Positions 47,537 to 56,513 of a DNA stretch of 64,000 bases are shown here, one piece after another. The notes below the pieces were generated by a model, which had not been told where the DNA came from, did no database searches, and worked only from the letters and a program-made list of their open reading frames with translations. A program made the translations under genes and the position numbers. Origin of the DNA: UBA10649 sp963755335 (GTDB lineage: Bacteria > Actinomycetota > Actinomycetes > S36-B12). The stretch is from the NCBI GenBank assembly GCA_963755335.1, contig CAVWJW010000008.1, positions 558,001 through 622,000 of the forward strand. Reading direction: 5' to 3'. Within the stretch, counting starts at the first letter, position 1; each line of letters starts with the position of its first letter.

Positions 47537-47938
47537 GTGCGCAAGATAGTGCTGGGCATTGCGGCGGCCGTGGTCATTCTGGCGGCCGTTCTCACTGTGA
47601 ATCGAATCGGTGGCGAGGTCGCCGTCGCGCCGTCGCCGTCATCCTCGTCTGCCACCGCGTTCGCTCCGGCACCCACGACTCGGGATGCTGACTTCCTCAA
47701 GGCTCTCGGGGGCCAGGTCACAAGTGTCTCGGCGCCCGTTGCCGAGGGGATGGGCCATCGCGTGTGCAGCGCTCTTGCCGAGGGAACGTCGGTGGCTGAA
47801 ATCAGGGGTGTCCTCGTCCAGAAGGGACTGAAGCCCGCCGAGGCGACTCGAGTGGTCTTGGCTGCGGTGACGATGTACTGCGTCGAGAGCCAGGACAAGG
47901 TGATGCGGTCCCCGAAGGCCTCGCCGTCGCCCCGATGA
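47537..47938 (+). CDS. Exported DUF732-like protein
   Basis: A 133-residue protein from GTG 47537. It has a signal-anchor helix (residues 3-20), a Ser/Pro/Ala-rich linker, and a small domain of about 75 residues with two cysteines (HRVCSALAEGTS and MYCVESQDK). The spacing of the cysteines and FLKALGG near its start resemble the small DUF732 domain found in actinobacterial exported proteins. Function unknown. It lies 21 bases after the coiled-coil gene. Confidence 0.6.
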   Translation: MRKIVLGIAAAVVILAAVLTVNRIGGEVAVAPSPSSSSATAFAPAPTTRDADFLKALGGQVTSVSAPVAEGMGHRVCSALAEGTSVAEIRGVLVQKGLKPAEATRVVLAAVTMYCVESQDKVMRSPKASPSPR

Positions 47939-47963
47939 GGGTCAGCGTGCGATGCGCCCAACC

Positions 47964-48704
47964 TCAGCTGGCCTCGGCCAAGAGAAACGTCCAAGCTTCC
48001 AGTTGCTTGACGAAGCCCAGCCGTTCGTAGACGCGCCGTGCAGGATTGCCCTCCGAGACCGCGAGTCCGAGCGTCGTGAATCCGTCCTCGTCCAGCATGC
48101 GCATCGCCTGAGCCAGCAGCGCAGCACCCGTCCCCGGATCTGAGATCCCGGGCACCCGCCACACGTCGTGGACCCACGGTCCGCCGTAGGGAACGGGCTG
48201 GGGTCGAAGGCTGATGATGATGCCCGCCACGACCTGGCCGTCCCGCAGGACGAGGCCGCTGGACCGGTGCTCGCGCGCCAGCCACTCCGGCTCGTCGTAC
48301 CAGTCCCAAGACTGCTCGATGATCTCTGCTTCGGGGCCCTCCTCGTGGTCGGGATGCCCGACCGGGGAACTGGCGAGCCAGCCGGGCAGGATCTCGCGGA
48401 CGTCGATGCTTCGCCTCGGGACCATCTCGACAGCAGGCGCATCGCGGTGCAGCGACGGATCCGCGCTCATGATCGTGGCATGTCGGGTCTGGCGAGCGCC
48501 GGCGCCGCGCATGGCATCGGCGAGGTCGGGGTCCTCGGTGGCGAGCATCCAGCCGGGCAGGCGTGACATCGCGGCAGCGGCCGCCTCCGTCGCGGTGCGA
48601 CCCGGCCGCACGCGGGCCAGGTCGGCGATCGGCAGCTTGTCGCGCACGCCCTCGACGTACTCGAGCACCGGGCCGTCGTCGTCGCGAAGGTCAGTCCACT
48701 CCAC
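47964..48704 (-). CDS. GNAT family N-acetyltransferase (two GNAT-like halves)
   Basis: A 246-residue acetyltransferase. The C-terminal half has the acetyl-CoA region DVWRVPGISDPGTGAALLAQAM and ends EGNPARRVYERLGF, the usual GNAT motif A/B order. The N-terminal half looks like a degenerate second GNAT fold. GTG 48704 was chosen because it lies just downstream of the preceding gene's stop; an earlier start would overlap that gene. Substrate unknown. Confidence 0.8.
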   Translation of the reverse strand: MEWTDLRDDDGPVLEYVEGVRDKLPIADLARVRPGRTATEAAAAAMSRLPGWMLATEDPDLADAMRGAGARQTRHATIMSADPSLHRDAPAVEMVPRRSIDVREILPGWLASSPVGHPDHEEGPEAEIIEQSWDWYDEPEWLAREHRSSGLVLRDGQVVAGIIISLRPQPVPYGGPWVHDVWRVPGISDPGTGAALLAQAMRMLDEDGFTTLGLAVSEGNPARRVYERLGFVKQLEAWTFLLAEAS

Positions 48705-48709
48705 GCGGG

Positions 48710-49576
48710 TCAGACGCCCAGCGGATGCCAGACGGTCTTCGTCTCCACGAAGGCACGCAGGCGGGACAGACCGGGGTCGGCCAGCCACTCGGCGTTGGGG
48801 TCGGCGCGACGCACCCGCTTGACGGTGCCAGCGGCGTCACGCTCGAGCGTGGTCGCCAGTTCCGGGTCGGCGATGCCGGTGAGGTCGAGCGCGTTCACGT
48901 CGGCGTGCGACGCGAGCCAGGGCATCATCTCGGCCGCGTCTCCGGTGAGGATGTTGATGGTTCCTCCCGGCACGTCGGACGTGGCCAGGACCTCTGACAG
49001 CGTGATGGCGGGGATCGGGCGCTCGGTGCTCGCGATGACGATGACGGCGTTGCCCGTCGCGACGATCGGTCCGATCACGCTGACCAGCCCGAGCAGGCTG
49101 GAATCCGACGGCGCTACGCCGGCCACGACGCCGGTGGGCTCCGGGATGGAGAAGTCGAAGTAGGGGCCGGCGACGGGGTTGGCCGAGCCCAGCACCTGCG
49201 CGATCTTGTCCGTCCAGCCGGCGTACCAGACCCAACGATCGATGGCCGCGTCCACCTGCACCGCTGCGGTGCGCTCGTCCACGCCCTCGGCGTCGCGGAC
49301 GTCGGCGACGAACTGCGCTCGACGGCCCTCCATCACCTCGGCGATGCGGTACAGGACCTGGCCGCGGTTGTAGGCCGTCGCACCGCTCCACGAACCGAAG
49401 CCCTTGCGGGCGGCCAGCACGGCGTCGCGAGCGTCCTTGCGCGACGCCTTCGCGGCGTTGGCCAGGAAGGCGCCGTCCGCGCTGGTGACCTCGTAGGTGC
49501 GGCCCGACTCGCTGCGCGGGAAGGCGCCGCCGACGAACAGCTTGAAGGTCTTGCGGACGTCGACCCGATCACTCAT
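48710..49576 (-). CDS. Half-length aldehyde dehydrogenase homologue without catalytic cysteine
   Basis: A 288-residue protein that matches only the N-terminal cofactor-binding half of aldehyde dehydrogenases (FKLFVGGAFPRSESGRTYEV, then a Rossmann-like part with PGGTINILTG). The usual PWNFP motif is replaced by APSDSSLLG. It contains no cysteine at all, so it cannot act as a dehydrogenase alone. It overlaps the full-length aldehyde dehydrogenase by four bases (ATGA), so the two are probably made in equal amounts and may form a complex. It is the last gene of the deo-type operon before the GNAT. Confidence 0.82.
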   Translation of the reverse strand: MSDRVDVRKTFKLFVGGAFPRSESGRTYEVTSADGAFLANAAKASRKDARDAVLAARKGFGSWSGATAYNRGQVLYRIAEVMEGRRAQFVADVRDAEGVDERTAAVQVDAAIDRWVWYAGWTDKIAQVLGSANPVAGPYFDFSIPEPTGVVAGVAPSDSSLLGLVSVIGPIVATGNAVIVIASTERPIPAITLSEVLATSDVPGGTINILTGDAAEMMPWLASHADVNALDLTGIADPELATTLERDAAGTVKRVRRADPNAEWLADPGLSRLRAFVETKTVWHPLGV

Positions 49577-51057
49577 CGTGCGACCTCCGTCAGGGTGGAG
49601 CCGATGCGCACGTCCTGCCCGTCGGACTCGTGCAGGTACGACCCCAACCCCTGGCGGCCGCCCTCGCGGCCGAAGCCGGACTCCTTGTAGCCGCCGAACG
49701 GGCTGGTCGGATCGAAGCGGTTGAAGGTGTTGGCCCACACCACCCCGGCCCGCAGCCGGTTCGCCATCCACAGGATGCGGCTGCCCTTCTCGGTCCAGAC
49801 ACCGGCCGACAGCCCGTACGGGGTGTTGTTGGCCTTGTCGACGGCCTCCTCGGGCGTGCGGAAGGTCAGCACCGACAGCACCGGGCCGAAGATCTCCTCG
49901 CGCGCGATGCGGTGCGCCTGCGTCACGCCGGTGAAGACCGTCGGGGGGAACCAGAAGCCCTGCTCGGGCAGCTCGCACGCGGGACTCCACCGCTCGGCGC
50001 CCTCGTCGTCGCCGGCATCGGCCAGTGCATGGATGCGGGCCAGCTGCTCGGCGGAGTTGATCGCGCCGATGTCGGTGTTCTTGTCGAGCGGGTCGCCGAG
50101 CCGCAGGGTGCCGAGCCGCCGCTTCAGGCTGTCGAGCGCCTCCTCGGCGATCGACTCCTGCAGCAGCAGGCGGGAGCCGGCACAGCACACGTGCCCCTGG
50201 TTGAAGAAGATGCCGTTGACGATGCCCTCGATCGCCTGGTCGAGCGGCGCGTCGTCGAACACGATGTTGGCGGCCTTGCCGCCGAGCTCGAGAGTCAGCG
50301 ACTTGGGGGTGCCGGCCACGGCGCGCTGGATCGCCTTGCCGACCTCGGTCGAGCCGGTGAAGGCCACCTTGTCGACTCCCGGGTGCTCCACGAGCATGCG
50401 CCCGGTCTCGCCGGCGCCGGTGAGGATGTTGACCACGCCCGGCGGCAGGTCGGCCTGCTGGCAGATGTCGGCGAACGCGAGAGCGGTCAGCGGAGTCGTC
50501 TCCGCCGGCTTGAGCACGACGGTGTTGCCGCAGGCCAGCGCCGGCGCGATCTTCCAGGCGAGCATCAGCAGCGGGAAGTTCCACGGGATCACCTGCGCGG
50601 CGACGCCGAGCGGCCGCGGGTGGGTACCGAAACCGGCGTACTCCAGCTTGTCGGCCCAGCCCGCGTGGTAGAAGAAGTGCCCGGCCACCAACGGGATATC
50701 GACATCGCGGGACTCGCGGATCGGCTTGCCGTTGTCGAGGGTCTCGAGCACGGCGAGCTCGCGGCTGCGCTCCTGGATCAGGCGTGCGATGCGGAACAGG
50801 TACTTGGACCTGTCTCGCCCGGACATCGACCCCCACACGCCCTCGTACGCGGCGCGCGCAGCCGCCACGGCGCGGTCGACATCCTCGGCGCCGGCGTCGG
50901 AGATGTCGGCCAGCACCTCCTCGGTCGCCGGATTGATCGTCTTGAAGGTGCTCCCGCTCTTCGCGTCGACGAACTCGCCGTTGATGAACAGGCCGTAGGA
51001 CGACGCGATGCTCACCACGCTGCGCGACTCGGGCGCGGGGGCGTACTCGAATGCCAC
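49573..51057 (-). CDS. Aldehyde dehydrogenase (full length)
   Basis: A 494-residue NAD(P)-dependent aldehyde dehydrogenase. IPWNFPLLMLAWKIAPALACG, given here as two adjoining motifs, VAFTGSTEVGK, LELGGKAANIVF with the general-base Glu, and GHVCCAGSRLL with the catalytic Cys are all present. It follows deoC by 11 bases, so the likely substrate is acetaldehyde released by DeoC; this is inferred from position. GTG 51057 follows GGAGC. Confidence 0.88.
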   Translation of the reverse strand: MAFEYAPAPESRSVVSIASSYGLFINGEFVDAKSGSTFKTINPATEEVLADISDAGAEDVDRAVAAARAAYEGVWGSMSGRDRSKYLFRIARLIQERSRELAVLETLDNGKPIRESRDVDIPLVAGHFFYHAGWADKLEYAGFGTHPRPLGVAAQVIPWNFPLLMLAWKIAPALACGNTVVLKPAETTPLTALAFADICQQADLPPGVVNILTGAGETGRMLVEHPGVDKVAFTGSTEVGKAIQRAVAGTPKSLTLELGGKAANIVFDDAPLDQAIEGIVNGIFFNQGHVCCAGSRLLLQESIAEEALDSLKRRLGTLRLGDPLDKNTDIGAINSAEQLARIHALADAGDDEGAERWSPACELPEQGFWFPPTVFTGVTQAHRIAREEIFGPVLSVLTFRTPEEAVDKANNTPYGLSAGVWTEKGSRILWMANRLRAGVVWANTFNRFDPTSPFGGYKESGFGREGGRQGLGSYLHESDGQDVRIGSTLTEVAR

Positions 51058-51068
51058 GTCTGCTCCTG

Positions 51069-52013
51069 TCAGTCGATCGTGACGTAGTCGGGACCGGAGT
51101 AGTGGCCGGTCGCCATCCGCTGACGCTGCAGCAGGAGGTCGTTGAGCAGCGAGCTCGCACCGAAGCGGAAGAGGTCGGGCGTCAGCCACTCCTCGCCGAC
51201 CGTCTCGTTGACGAGGACGAGGTACTTGATGGCGTCCTTGCTCGTCTTGATGCCGCCGGCCGCCTTCACTCCGATGATCCGCCCCGTCTGGGCGCGGAAA
51301 TCGCGTACCGCCTCGAGCATGACGAGGGTGACCGGCGGGGTGGCGGCGGGTGCGACCTTGCCGGTGGACGTCTTGATGAAGTCGGCGCCGGCCAGCATCG
51401 CCAGCCAGGAGGCGCGGCGGACGTTGTCGAGCGTGCGCAACTCCCCGGTCTCGAGGATGACCTTGAGGTGCGCGTCGCCGCAGGCCTGCTTGACGGCCAC
51501 GATCTCGTCGAACACCTGCATGTACGCACCCGACAGGAACGCCCCGCGGTCGATCACCATGTCGATCTCGTCGGCGCCCGCCGCGACGGCTTCCTTGGTG
51601 TCCATGAGCTTGACGTCGAGCGTCGCCCGTCCGGACGGGAAGGCGGTCGCCACCGCGGCCACGTGCACGCGGTCGCCCACCACCTCGCGGGCCACACCCA
51701 CGAGGTCCCCGTACACGCAGACGGCGGCGACGCTGGGCGCGGTGGGATCGGTCGGATCGGGCCGAAGGGCCTTGCTGCTGAGGGCCCGGACCTTGCCGGG
51801 GGTGTCCGCCCCCTCAAGGGTCGTCAGGTCGACCATGCGGATCGCCAGGTCGATCGCGTACGCCTTCGCCTCGTTCTTGATCGACCGGGTGCCGAGGCTC
51901 GCCGCGCGCGCCTGCGCCCCCACCTCGTCGACGCCGGGGAGGCCGTGCAGGAAGCGGCGCAGTGACCCTGCGCTGAGGTCCGGCAGAACGTCCGACGTGA
52001 GGGGGGAAGTCAC
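51069..52013 (-). CDS. deoC: Deoxyribose-phosphate aldolase
   Basis: A 314-residue class I aldolase that splits 2-deoxyribose 5-phosphate into glyceraldehyde 3-phosphate and acetaldehyde. The Schiff-base Lys lies in GADFIKTSTGK and the second active-site Lys in IIGVKAAGGIK. EIDMVIDRGAFLSG contains the conserved acidic residue. It belongs to the longer (about 310 residue) DeoC group. It lies four bases after the mutase stop and before the aldehyde dehydrogenase pair. Confidence 0.94.
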   Translation of the reverse strand: MTSPLTSDVLPDLSAGSLRRFLHGLPGVDEVGAQARAASLGTRSIKNEAKAYAIDLAIRMVDLTTLEGADTPGKVRALSSKALRPDPTDPTAPSVAAVCVYGDLVGVAREVVGDRVHVAAVATAFPSGRATLDVKLMDTKEAVAAGADEIDMVIDRGAFLSGAYMQVFDEIVAVKQACGDAHLKVILETGELRTLDNVRRASWLAMLAGADFIKTSTGKVAPAATPPVTLVMLEAVRDFRAQTGRIIGVKAAGGIKTSKDAIKYLVLVNETVGEEWLTPDLFRFGASSLLNDLLLQRQRMATGHYSGPDYVTID

Positions 52014-52017
52014 CTGC

Positions 52018-53673
52018 CTACTGTAGCCATCGGCCGACTTCGACCGACATGGCTTGCAGCCGGCGATCGGCCTCCGCGCGGGCGGTCTGGAGGTCGTCGG
52101 CCACCGGCACGACCGCCTGCAGGTAGCACTTCACCTTCGGCTCGGTCCCGCTCGGGCGCACGATGATCCGCGACTGGTCGGCCAGGGTGAAGCGCAGGCC
52201 GTCGGTGGGCGGCAGGCCGCCGGCCGGTTCGTTGAGGTCGTCGAATGCGGTCACGAGGACGCCCGCGACTTCGGTCGGCGGCTCAGCGCGCAGCGACGCC
52301 ATGACGATGCCGATCCGATCGAGGTCGCTCACCCGCACCGAGACCTGCCCGGTGGCGTAGACGCCGTGCTGGCGGGCCAGCCGGTCGAGCACGTCGAACA
52401 CAGTGCGGCCCTGCGCCTTCAAGGTGGCGGCGAGCTCGACCATCAGCAGGCCGGCAGAGATGCCGTCCTTGTCGCGCACGGTCTCAGGCGCGACGCAGTA
52501 CCCCAGCGCCTCCTCATAGCCGAACAGCAGGTCGGGGACGCGGGCGATCCACTTGAAGCCGGTCAGCGTCTGCTCGTAGCGCAGGTCCGACGACGCGGCG
52601 ATGCGCTCGAGCAGTGATCCGGAGACCAGGGACTCGGCGAGCACTCCCGTCGGCTCGATTCCCTTGCGCTGCAGTCGTTCCACGACCCACCAGGCGAGCA
52701 GGGCGCCGGTCTCGTCGCCGGTGAGCATGCGCCACCCGTCAGGTGCGGGAGCCGCCACCGCGCACCGATCCGCATCGGGATCGTGGGCGATGACGAGGTC
52801 CACGTCATGAATGCGGGCGGTCGCGATCGCGAGATCGATGGCGCCGGGCTCCTCGGGGTTCGGGAACGCAACCGTCGGGAACGCCGGGTCGGGACGGAAC
52901 TGGTCCTCGACGACGACGGGTTCGGGGAATCCGGCCTGCTCGAGAACGCGGAGGAAGACGTCTCCGCCAACGCCGTGCATGGCGGTGTAGGCGACCGAGA
53001 CGTGCCTCGGGGAGTCATCGCCGACCAGCGCCGCGACCGTGCGCACGTAGTCGTCGCGCACGTCGTCACCCAGGGTGATCCAGTCGTCACCGTGCGGCAG
53101 TCCAGCGACTCGACCTAGCGCCGTGGCGTCCTCGATGCAGGCGCTGATCTCGGCATCGGCCGGAGGCACGATCTGGCTGCCGTCGCCGAGGTAGACCTTG
53201 TAGCCGTTGTCCTGCGGCGGATTGTGACTCGCCGTCACCATCACGCCGGCGGCGCAGCCGAGATGGCGGATGGCGTACGCCAGCACCGGCGTCGGCAGCC
53301 GCTCGGGCAGCACCATCGCGCTCAGGCCAGCGCCGCTGAGGATCTGCGCCGTGGCGTTCGCGAAGAGGTCCGAGTCGGTCCGCGCGTCGTAGCCGACGAC
53401 GACGGCGCCGCCGCCGCGGGCGTTCAGGTAGGCCGCGAGTCCGGCAGCCGCACGTGCGACGACCACGAGATTCATCCGGTTCGGGCCGGGGCCGATCTTG
53501 CCGCGCAACCCTGCCGTTCCGAACTGCAGCGTCGTCGAGAAGGCATCGTCGAGCTCGGCGATCGCCGTGGCGTCGCCCTTCTCCGCCGCATCGATCAGCG
53601 CCGACAGCTCGGTCCGCATGCGTGCGTCCGGATCGTCGGCGAGCCACCCGCGCGCGAGGTCGAGGCTCGTCAT
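52018..53673 (-). CDS. Phosphopentomutase/phosphomannomutase family phosphosugar mutase
   Basis: A 551-residue alpha-D-phosphohexomutase fold enzyme. TASHNPPQDNGYKVY holds the phosphorylated active-site Ser. DPDADRCAV is the magnesium loop, GDETGALLAW the sugar-binding loop, and RPSGTEPKVKCYLQ the phosphate-binding loop. In this operon, between purine-nucleoside phosphorylase and deoC, it most likely converts (deoxy)ribose 1-phosphate to the 5-phosphate, in place of DeoB. It overlaps the phosphorylase by four bases. Confidence 0.9.
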   Translation of the reverse strand: MTSLDLARGWLADDPDARMRTELSALIDAAEKGDATAIAELDDAFSTTLQFGTAGLRGKIGPGPNRMNLVVVARAAAGLAAYLNARGGGAVVVGYDARTDSDLFANATAQILSGAGLSAMVLPERLPTPVLAYAIRHLGCAAGVMVTASHNPPQDNGYKVYLGDGSQIVPPADAEISACIEDATALGRVAGLPHGDDWITLGDDVRDDYVRTVAALVGDDSPRHVSVAYTAMHGVGGDVFLRVLEQAGFPEPVVVEDQFRPDPAFPTVAFPNPEEPGAIDLAIATARIHDVDLVIAHDPDADRCAVAAPAPDGWRMLTGDETGALLAWWVVERLQRKGIEPTGVLAESLVSGSLLERIAASSDLRYEQTLTGFKWIARVPDLLFGYEEALGYCVAPETVRDKDGISAGLLMVELAATLKAQGRTVFDVLDRLARQHGVYATGQVSVRVSDLDRIGIVMASLRAEPPTEVAGVLVTAFDDLNEPAGGLPPTDGLRFTLADQSRIIVRPSGTEPKVKCYLQAVVPVADDLQTARAEADRRLQAMSVEVGRWLQ

Positions 53674-54482
53674 AGCTGGCGGATCACCTTCCCGAGCAGC
53701 GATCCCATGCGGGTCGCAGCTGCCTTGCCCGCTTCGAGGACCTCCTCGTGGTTCAGCGGCTCGCCCGTCATCCCGGCGGCGAGGTTCGTCACCAACGACA
53801 GGCCGAGCACCTCCATGCCCATCGCCCGACTGACGATGGCCTCGAGGGCCGTGCTCATCCCCACCAGGCTGCCACCGATGGTCCGCACCATCGTGATCTC
53901 CGCGGGCGTCTCGTACATGGGCCCGGGGAACTGTGCGTAGACGCCCTCCTCGAGGCTCGGCTCGACGGCCTTGCAGAGCGTGCGCAGGCGAGTGGAGTAC
54001 AGGTCGGTGAGGTCGACGAAGTGCGCCCCGTGCAAGGGGGAATGGCCCGTGAGGTTGATGTGATCGCGGATCAGCACCGGTGTCCCGGGAGTCCAGGATG
54101 GGTCAAGACCACCGCAGCCGTTGGTCAGGACGATCGTCCGGCAGCCCGCCAGCGCGGCGGTCCGCGCCGCATGCGTCACCGCGTCAACGCCAAGTCCTTC
54201 GTACAGGTGAGTACGGCCGAGGAAGACGAGCACGCGCGTGCCGTCGGCGTCGACGCTTCGGACCCGTCCGGCGTGCCCCTCCACCGCGGGCGGGGAGAAG
54301 TACGGCAGATCGGTGACGGAGAAGTCCGCCATCGTCGTGCCGAGGAGGTCAGCGGCGGGCACCCAGCCGCTGCCCAGGACGACGGCGACGTCGTGCGTTC
54401 GGCCCCGGTCAGCTCGGCCAGCACGGTTGCTGCGGTGCGTGCGCGTTCGGCTGGCTTCGATGGTCAACGGGTGATTCGTCAC
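53670..54482 (-). CDS. Purine-nucleoside phosphorylase
   Basis: A 270-residue trimeric-type phosphorylase that cleaves inosine and guanosine to base and (deoxy)ribose 1-phosphate. VAVVLGSGW binds phosphate, GRTHLYEG follows, and the C-terminal FPGPMYETPAEITMVRTIGGSLVGMST, read as two adjoining parts, forms the base pocket. Residues about 16-31 look out of frame: a nearby alternative frame reads AATVLAELTGA, the expected helix. A compensating insertion and deletion near 54440 and 54395 would explain this. First gene of the minus-strand nucleoside-catabolic operon. Confidence 0.9.
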   Translation of the reverse strand: MTNHPLTIEASRTRTHRSNRAGRADRGRTHDVAVVLGSGWVPAADLLGTTMADFSVTDLPYFSPPAVEGHAGRVRSVDADGTRVLVFLGRTHLYEGLGVDAVTHAARTAALAGCRTIVLTNGCGGLDPSWTPGTPVLIRDHINLTGHSPLHGAHFVDLTDLYSTRLRTLCKAVEPSLEEGVYAQFPGPMYETPAEITMVRTIGGSLVGMSTALEAIVSRAMGMEVLGLSLVTNLAAGMTGEPLNHEEVLEAGKAAATRMGSLLGKVIRQL

Positions 54483-54537
54483 CGGTTGACCTAACCGTGG
54501 CCGGCAGCGGATGCGCGCACTTGCCGCGGGTGGGGCG

Positions 54538-55936
54538 CTACTGCTCCGCCGCCACGTGCAGGCGCCGCGCGGCCTCGGCGATCGAGCCCGACAGGCTCGG
54601 GTAGACCGTGAACGTGGACGCCAGCTGGTCCACCGTGAGGCGCTGTTCGACAGCGAGGGTGAGCGGCAGGATCAGCTCGCTGGCGTAAGGCCCGACAATC
54701 ACCGCGCCCGCGATCAGCCGTGAACCGCGACGGCAGAACAGCTTGACGAAGCCGTCCGTGTGGTTCTCCATCTTCGCCCGGGCGTTCGGCGCGAGCGGGA
54801 CCATGACGACGTCGCCTCGGAACCGTCCTTCGTCGAGGTCCGCCTGGGTGAGGCCGACGGTCGCGATCTCCGGATTCGTGAAGACCGTGCTGCTCACCTG
54901 GGTGAGCTCGAGTGGGCGTCACGGCGTCGCCGAGGGCGTGCCACATGGCGATCCGTCCCTGCATCGCGGCGACCGACGCGAGCATGAGCACTCCGGTGCA
55001 GTCGCCGGCCGCGTACACCCCCCGGCGGGAGGTGCGCGAGACCCGGTCGACCTTGATGAAGCCGCGCTCGTCGGTCTCGATGCCGACCCGGTCCAGGTTC
55101 AGGGCGTCGGTATTCGGGAGGGAGCCGACGGCCATCAGCACATGCGATCCGCTGACCGTCTCACCGGTGCTGAGCGTCACTTCGACGCCATCGTCCGTGC
55201 GTCGCGCGGCGACCGCCCGCGACCGACTGAGGACCTCGAGGCCGCGCCGGTTGTAGACCTCCTCGAGGACCTGAGCGGCGTCGGGATCCTCGCTGGGCAG
55301 CACGTGCTCGCGCGAGGAGATGAGGACGACGCGACTGCCGAGGGCGTGGTACGCACCTGCGAACTCGGCGCCGGTGACGCCCGAGCCGACGACGATGAGC
55401 CGCTCGGGCACGTCGGGGAGGTCGTACACCTGCTCCCACGTGAGGATCCGCTCCCCGTCGGGCAGGGCCTCGGGCAGGATGCGCGGGCGGGCGCCCGTGG
55501 AGACGAGCGTCACGTCGGGCTCGATCACGTGGTTCGACCCGTCGGCGAGGGTGACGACGATGTGTCCTGAGCCGTCGAAGCGGCCCGTTCCGTCGACGAT
55601 GTCGATGCCCTCGGACTCCAGGCGCCAGCGGATGTCGAGGCTCTGCTGAGCGGCGAGCGCCTTGATGCGTGTGTTGACGGCCGTGAGGTCGGCGCCCACC
55701 AGGGAGGGGTGCGGCTTCAGGCCGTGGATGAGCACGCCGAGATCCGCACTGCTGCCGGCTTCGGTGAGGACGTTCGCCGTGGCGATGAGGGCCTTGCTGG
55801 GCACGCAGTCGGTCAGGACGGCTGAGCCACCGATGCCGTCGCGATCGACGATCGTGACGTCTGCGCCGAGCTGACGGGCGACCAGCGCCGCCTCGTAGCC
55901 GCCAGGACCCCCACCGACGATCACGACGCGTGTCAC
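54538..55936 (-). CDS. lpdA: NAD(P)H-quinone dehydrogenase / flavoprotein disulfide reductase of the LpdA group; one insertion
   Basis: A flavoprotein of the pyridine-nucleotide disulphide family. VVIVGGGPGGYEAAL binds FAD and IVVGSGVTGAEFAGAY binds NAD(P). The redox motif reads GGSAVLTDCVPSK, so only one of the two usual cysteines remains, as in mycobacterial LpdA (Rv3303c), which reduces quinones rather than lipoamide. An extra base near 54910 breaks the frame; without it the protein is 465 residues and ends RRLHVAAEQ. It is divergent from the glutamylcyclotransferase; a TTGACA on the minus strand (55965-55970) is a good -35 box. Confidence 0.87.
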
Positions 55937-55983
55937 ATCCGCGATTCTTCCTTACCCCCCTTGGTGTCAATACTCTGGTGTCC

Positions 55984-56440
55984 GTGACGCTCTATGCCGC
56001 GTATGGGTCCAACCTCGATCCCCATCGCATGTCGGAGCGGGCACCGGCATCGCCTGTCTTCGGAACGGGCTGGCTGCGTGGGCTGGCGCCTCACCTTTGC
56101 CGGTGAGGATCTCGGGTGGGGCGAAGCCATGTGCACCGTGGTCGAGGACGAGCGCGAGTCCGTCTTCGTCATGCTCTACGACGTACCGCCGGTCGACGAG
56201 CAGTCGCTGGACGTGTGGGAGGACCTCGACCTCGGCTTCTGGCGCAAGATTCGCGTGCGGGTGCACACCCTCGACGGCGAGCCGCTGGCCTGGCTCTATG
56301 TGCTCGACGCGTACGAGGGCGGCCTGCCCACCACCACGCACGTCAAGATGATCGCCGACGGCGCGCAGAAGGCCGGTGCACCGGCCGACTACGTCGCGGG
56401 GCTCAGGGCCATGCCCTGCCAGGCGATCCCGAACGACTGA
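55984..56440 (+). CDS. Gamma-glutamylcyclotransferase family protein; one insertion
   Basis: A small protein of the GGCT fold, which releases 5-oxoproline from gamma-glutamyl compounds. YAAYGSNLDPHRM is the substrate-binding YGSN motif. After an extra G near 56076 the frame continues as GWRLTFAGEDLGWGEAM and VYVLDAYEGG-type sequence (here LYVLDAYEGG), with the probable catalytic Glu. Removing the base gives 151 residues. GTG 55984 follows TACTCT by seven bases, in leaderless spacing. Confidence 0.82.
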
Positions 56441-56445
56441 CCCGC

Positions 56446-56513
56446 CGAGTAGTACCCGATCGTCGCGCTGCAGGCCCCTGGACACCGCCGGCACGACAAT
56501 CCGGTGCTACTCG
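56446..56513. repeat. Palindromic extragenic repeat, copy 2
   Basis: Arms CGAGTAGTACCCGATCGTCG (56446-56465) and CGACAATCCGGTGCTACTCG (56494-56513) are inverted with few mismatches around a 28 base spacer. It lies between two convergent genes, and the right arm contains the stop codon of the AbiEi-like gene. Confidence 0.75.

Noticed and set aside
52783..53118. Plus-strand frame inside the phosphosugar mutase gene
   Set aside because: No ribosome-binding site or domain, and it is fully covered by the conserved mutase on the minus strand.
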